A stretch of DNA of 35,865 nucleotides, taken from contig JAQMWT010000410.1 in NCBI GenBank assembly GCA_029834535.1, positions 1-35,865 on the forward strand. Reading direction: 5' to 3'. Shown in pieces: positions 33,869 through 35,865 of the stretch (within the stretch, counting starts at the first letter, position 1; each line of letters opens with the position of its first letter). The notes under the pieces are model-generated. The model was not told the DNA's origin. It did no database searches and was given only the letters and a program-made list of their open reading frames with translations. The position numbers were made by a program, and so were the translations under genes. The DNA is from Chrysophaeum taylorii (taxonomy: Eukaryota > Sar > Pelagophyceae > Pelagomonadales > Pelagomonadaceae).

Positions 33869-34824
33869 TTCATGATACGCAGAACACTGTCGTCTCAGCC
33901 ACCGCTGAAAAGCCTCCTCCGACCGCCGCCCGGCTCTGCGCTCGTTTCGCAATCATGGTCTCTCGGTCTCACCGGCAATTCGAAGATTTCACCCAGTTCG
34001 AATTACGAGGGCGCATTAGTTTTCCACCGACGACAAGATTCGTTTCGATTCGTATCAGTCATGCCTCCTGGCTACTCTGGCTACATCGGAACTCACAAGG
34101 CACGTACCGAAGTCCTCTTTCTAAGGACCTCTGTCACACGCCAAGACCTGATGAGTATTCGTCGTTCCTCCCCGCTTCAACGCGACTCCCGACGATCAAA
34201 TCCCCGACGATTTGTGATGACACTAAGTTCCGTCATCAATGCAATTCAGAGCCTCCCACGCTCCTCCGTCAGTCTCTCGCAGGTCACACTCAAGTTTCAG
34301 CATTCCATCCTCGCTCGATTTTATCCAGCATGCTGCCATATGCAAACGAAGTCCTATCACGCCCACGCCACACGTCGCAGTTATCGCCAGTCTCGCGCAA
34401 TAAATGCCCGCCACCAAATGATAGCCGCACGCAGAGTCCTTTGCTCACCTCTTTCCACGTCCCTCCCAGCACTATGCTTGACGTTGAAGCTCTGCACCAC
34501 TATGGTTCGGTTACAACACAACTTCACGCGAAATCCTCGTCCAGTTCTGATCATATCTCGCACCTGTCGACATTGTTATCGGAATCATGCTTGGACACAG
34601 CTCAGACAGCACTAGCGTATTGCTCTTATGACGCATCGGTTCGCTCCTCTCCGTTCGCACTGCAGGTTCCATCTTGCAGAACTCTGAGCCCAACAGCCGC
34701 CATAGCGATTCGCACCCAGTCGACGCTTTCCGTAGCACCCGCGAGGATAACCCCCAATCTCCACAGGTTTGACACGCGCTCTGCTCTAAGCATTCCACCG
34801 CATCTCACTGCCGCACACCGCTAG
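33865..34824 (+). CDS. Hypothetical ORF (319 codons)
   Basis: Ser/Thr/Arg/His-rich throughout, with no hydrophobic segment or recognised domain. An overlapping frame (33872-34615) is also open. The real frame cannot be decided by eye: YEGALVFHRRQDSFRFVSVM in that other frame looks equally protein-like. Low stop density here follows from the C-rich, G-poor composition. Confidence 0.3.
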   Translation: MIHDTQNTVVSATAEKPPPTAARLCARFAIMVSRSHRQFEDFTQFELRGRISFPPTTRFVSIRISHASWLLWLHRNSQGTYRSPLSKDLCHTPRPDEYSSFLPASTRLPTIKSPTICDDTKFRHQCNSEPPTLLRQSLAGHTQVSAFHPRSILSSMLPYANEVLSRPRHTSQLSPVSRNKCPPPNDSRTQSPLLTSFHVPPSTMLDVEALHHYGSVTTQLHAKSSSSSDHISHLSTLLSESCLDTAQTALAYCSYDASVRSSPFALQVPSCRTLSPTAAIAIRTQSTLSVAPARITPNLHRFDTRSALSIPPHLTAAHR

Positions 34825-35176
34825 CCCCACCCAGTTGTGTTACGAATCAAGGGAAGTTAACTGCCATGACTATTTACTTCTTCATTCCCACACACTCGCT
34901 GCTAGCCACAGTCTCGCATGACTCATTATCGGACAGTTCTCGCATTATGGACAGGACCTCACATCATGTTCATTCTTCGGACATCCCCGTCCACAGACAA
35001 TCCTTCCTCTCTTGCAACATACGCTCCTACAAACTGTACAGCTCTCGCATATCGACAACACCCTCTGTCGAATGCTTTTCAGTCACTGCACGATTCACCA
35101 GGGATGCACCACGCCCTCGCGCTTGTACATCAAGGGAAGTTTGATTCTGGTGAAAACGCTTGTTTGATTCTGATGA

Positions 35177-35865
35177 AACGACTCCGGACATGAAATGAAT
35201 AGATCAGTCGATTGTCACAGGGATTACTTTATCGAACAGAACACGAAAGATGCGACTTTGACCATACCTTCGAAGTCAACTCTCCCCTGGCACGGACACT
35301 ATCTTCGAGCAGTCCATCGCCTTCAGCCATTCTCTTCTGTTGCCCAACTCTTCTGCATTTTCGTCAGCACAGGACAACACGCCTGTATCCACCATCATAC
35401 GCGATACACTGCAAACCTCGCGCCCTCGCCTGATGATAGCCACTGGCGACTTACACGAGACTACGAACCCAAACCTACAGCAAATTTAGAGTACGAACCC
35501 AAAGCTACAGCAAATTTAGAGTTTTCATATTTATGGCCACCCCCAGACAACTTTATCCCGATGTCCTCATCGCGCTACGATTATCCGCATATTATTTTAG
35601 ACGCTCATAGCCTAGCTTCAGCTGTCCCACGCTACACTCAGGACGACAGCTTTGACACGTATGTGACAGGCAATTCTGGTTCTCTCATCTTCCAGAAACA
35701 GCTCCGCCTTACTCGCTACACACGACGATTACCTTACCATGTCGAAACCGATTTGGTTAAATGGTCATATCTCTTCATGGATCACGCTGGCGCTCCGTCA
35801 CATCGTCAAATCTTTACTAGCCCAACATTAGCCACAATAGAATCTCATCCCTACGGCCACTCATT
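35177..35865 (+). CDS. Hypothetical ORF running off the right edge (about 229 codons visible)
   Basis: Open from after a TGA at 35174 to the window end; first ATG at 35195. It includes SVAQLFCIFVSTGQHACIHH and an exact-frame duplication of ten residues YEPK(P/A)TANLE (35462-35521, two 30-base copies), then WPPPDNFIPMSSSRYDYPHI, SLIFQKQLRLTRYTRRLPYH and VKWSYLFMDHAGAPSHRQIF. The composition is more balanced than the preceding tract, with hydrophobic and aromatic residues spread evenly, so this looks like the best-preserved coding piece in the right end. No family recognised. Confidence 0.4.

Overview
This window is eukaryotic and made almost entirely of repeats and transposons. The case rests on two LTR retrotransposons of the Ty3/gypsy type, a decayed Helitron helicase fragment, a small inverted-repeat element, a tandem array of about 1.55 kb units, and possible splice and polyadenylation signals. 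No rRNA, tRNA or recognisable housekeeping gene was found. The species cannot be named from the sequence. Retrotransposons that carry a cytosine DNA methyltransferase have been reported from some algae and protists (dinoflagellates and streptophyte algae, from memory), so a protist or algal genome is the best guess.

Layout. (1) 1-5950, minus strand: the 5' two thirds of an LTR retrotransposon (5' LTR 5616-5950, leader, Gag with an SR-rich segment, protease, linker, methyltransferase), cut by the window's left edge. (2) 5951-18639: seven tandem units. The three left units are degraded. The four right units are nearly identical and keep two divergent open frames, a 184-codon one on plus and a repeat-bearing membrane-protein-like one on minus. 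A 259 bp element with terminal inverted repeats sits at the same site in two units, and a Helitron helicase fragment lies between units 4 and 5. (3) 18640-19264: unique sequence with a possible Cys-rich terminal exon. (4) 19265-27880, plus strand: a second, complete LTR retrotransposon (8616 bp, 334 bp LTRs, 4-5 bp target duplication). Its order is LTR-PBS-Gag-protease-methyltransferase-RT-RNase H-LTR, with no integrase. (5) 27881-29234: unique sequence, two small ORFs and a stray copy of the array unit's tail. (6) 29235-35865: a low-G, Pro/Ser/Thr/His-rich coding-like tract with degenerate internal peptide repeats and several frame breaks; I cannot assign it.

The main result is that both retrotransposons, although their Gag regions are clearly different, carry a C5-cytosine DNA methyltransferase between protease and (in the complete one) reverse transcriptase. 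Both also have the same unusual protease active-site motif, Asp-Gly-Met-Ala in place of Asp-Ser/Thr-Gly-Ala. They therefore look like members of one lineage in which the methyltransferase is an old, fixed part of the polyprotein. Both copies are decayed by frameshifts and stops, and the complete one has also lost the second catalytic Asp of the RT and its integrase. These particular copies are probably dead, and active relatives should exist elsewhere in the genome.
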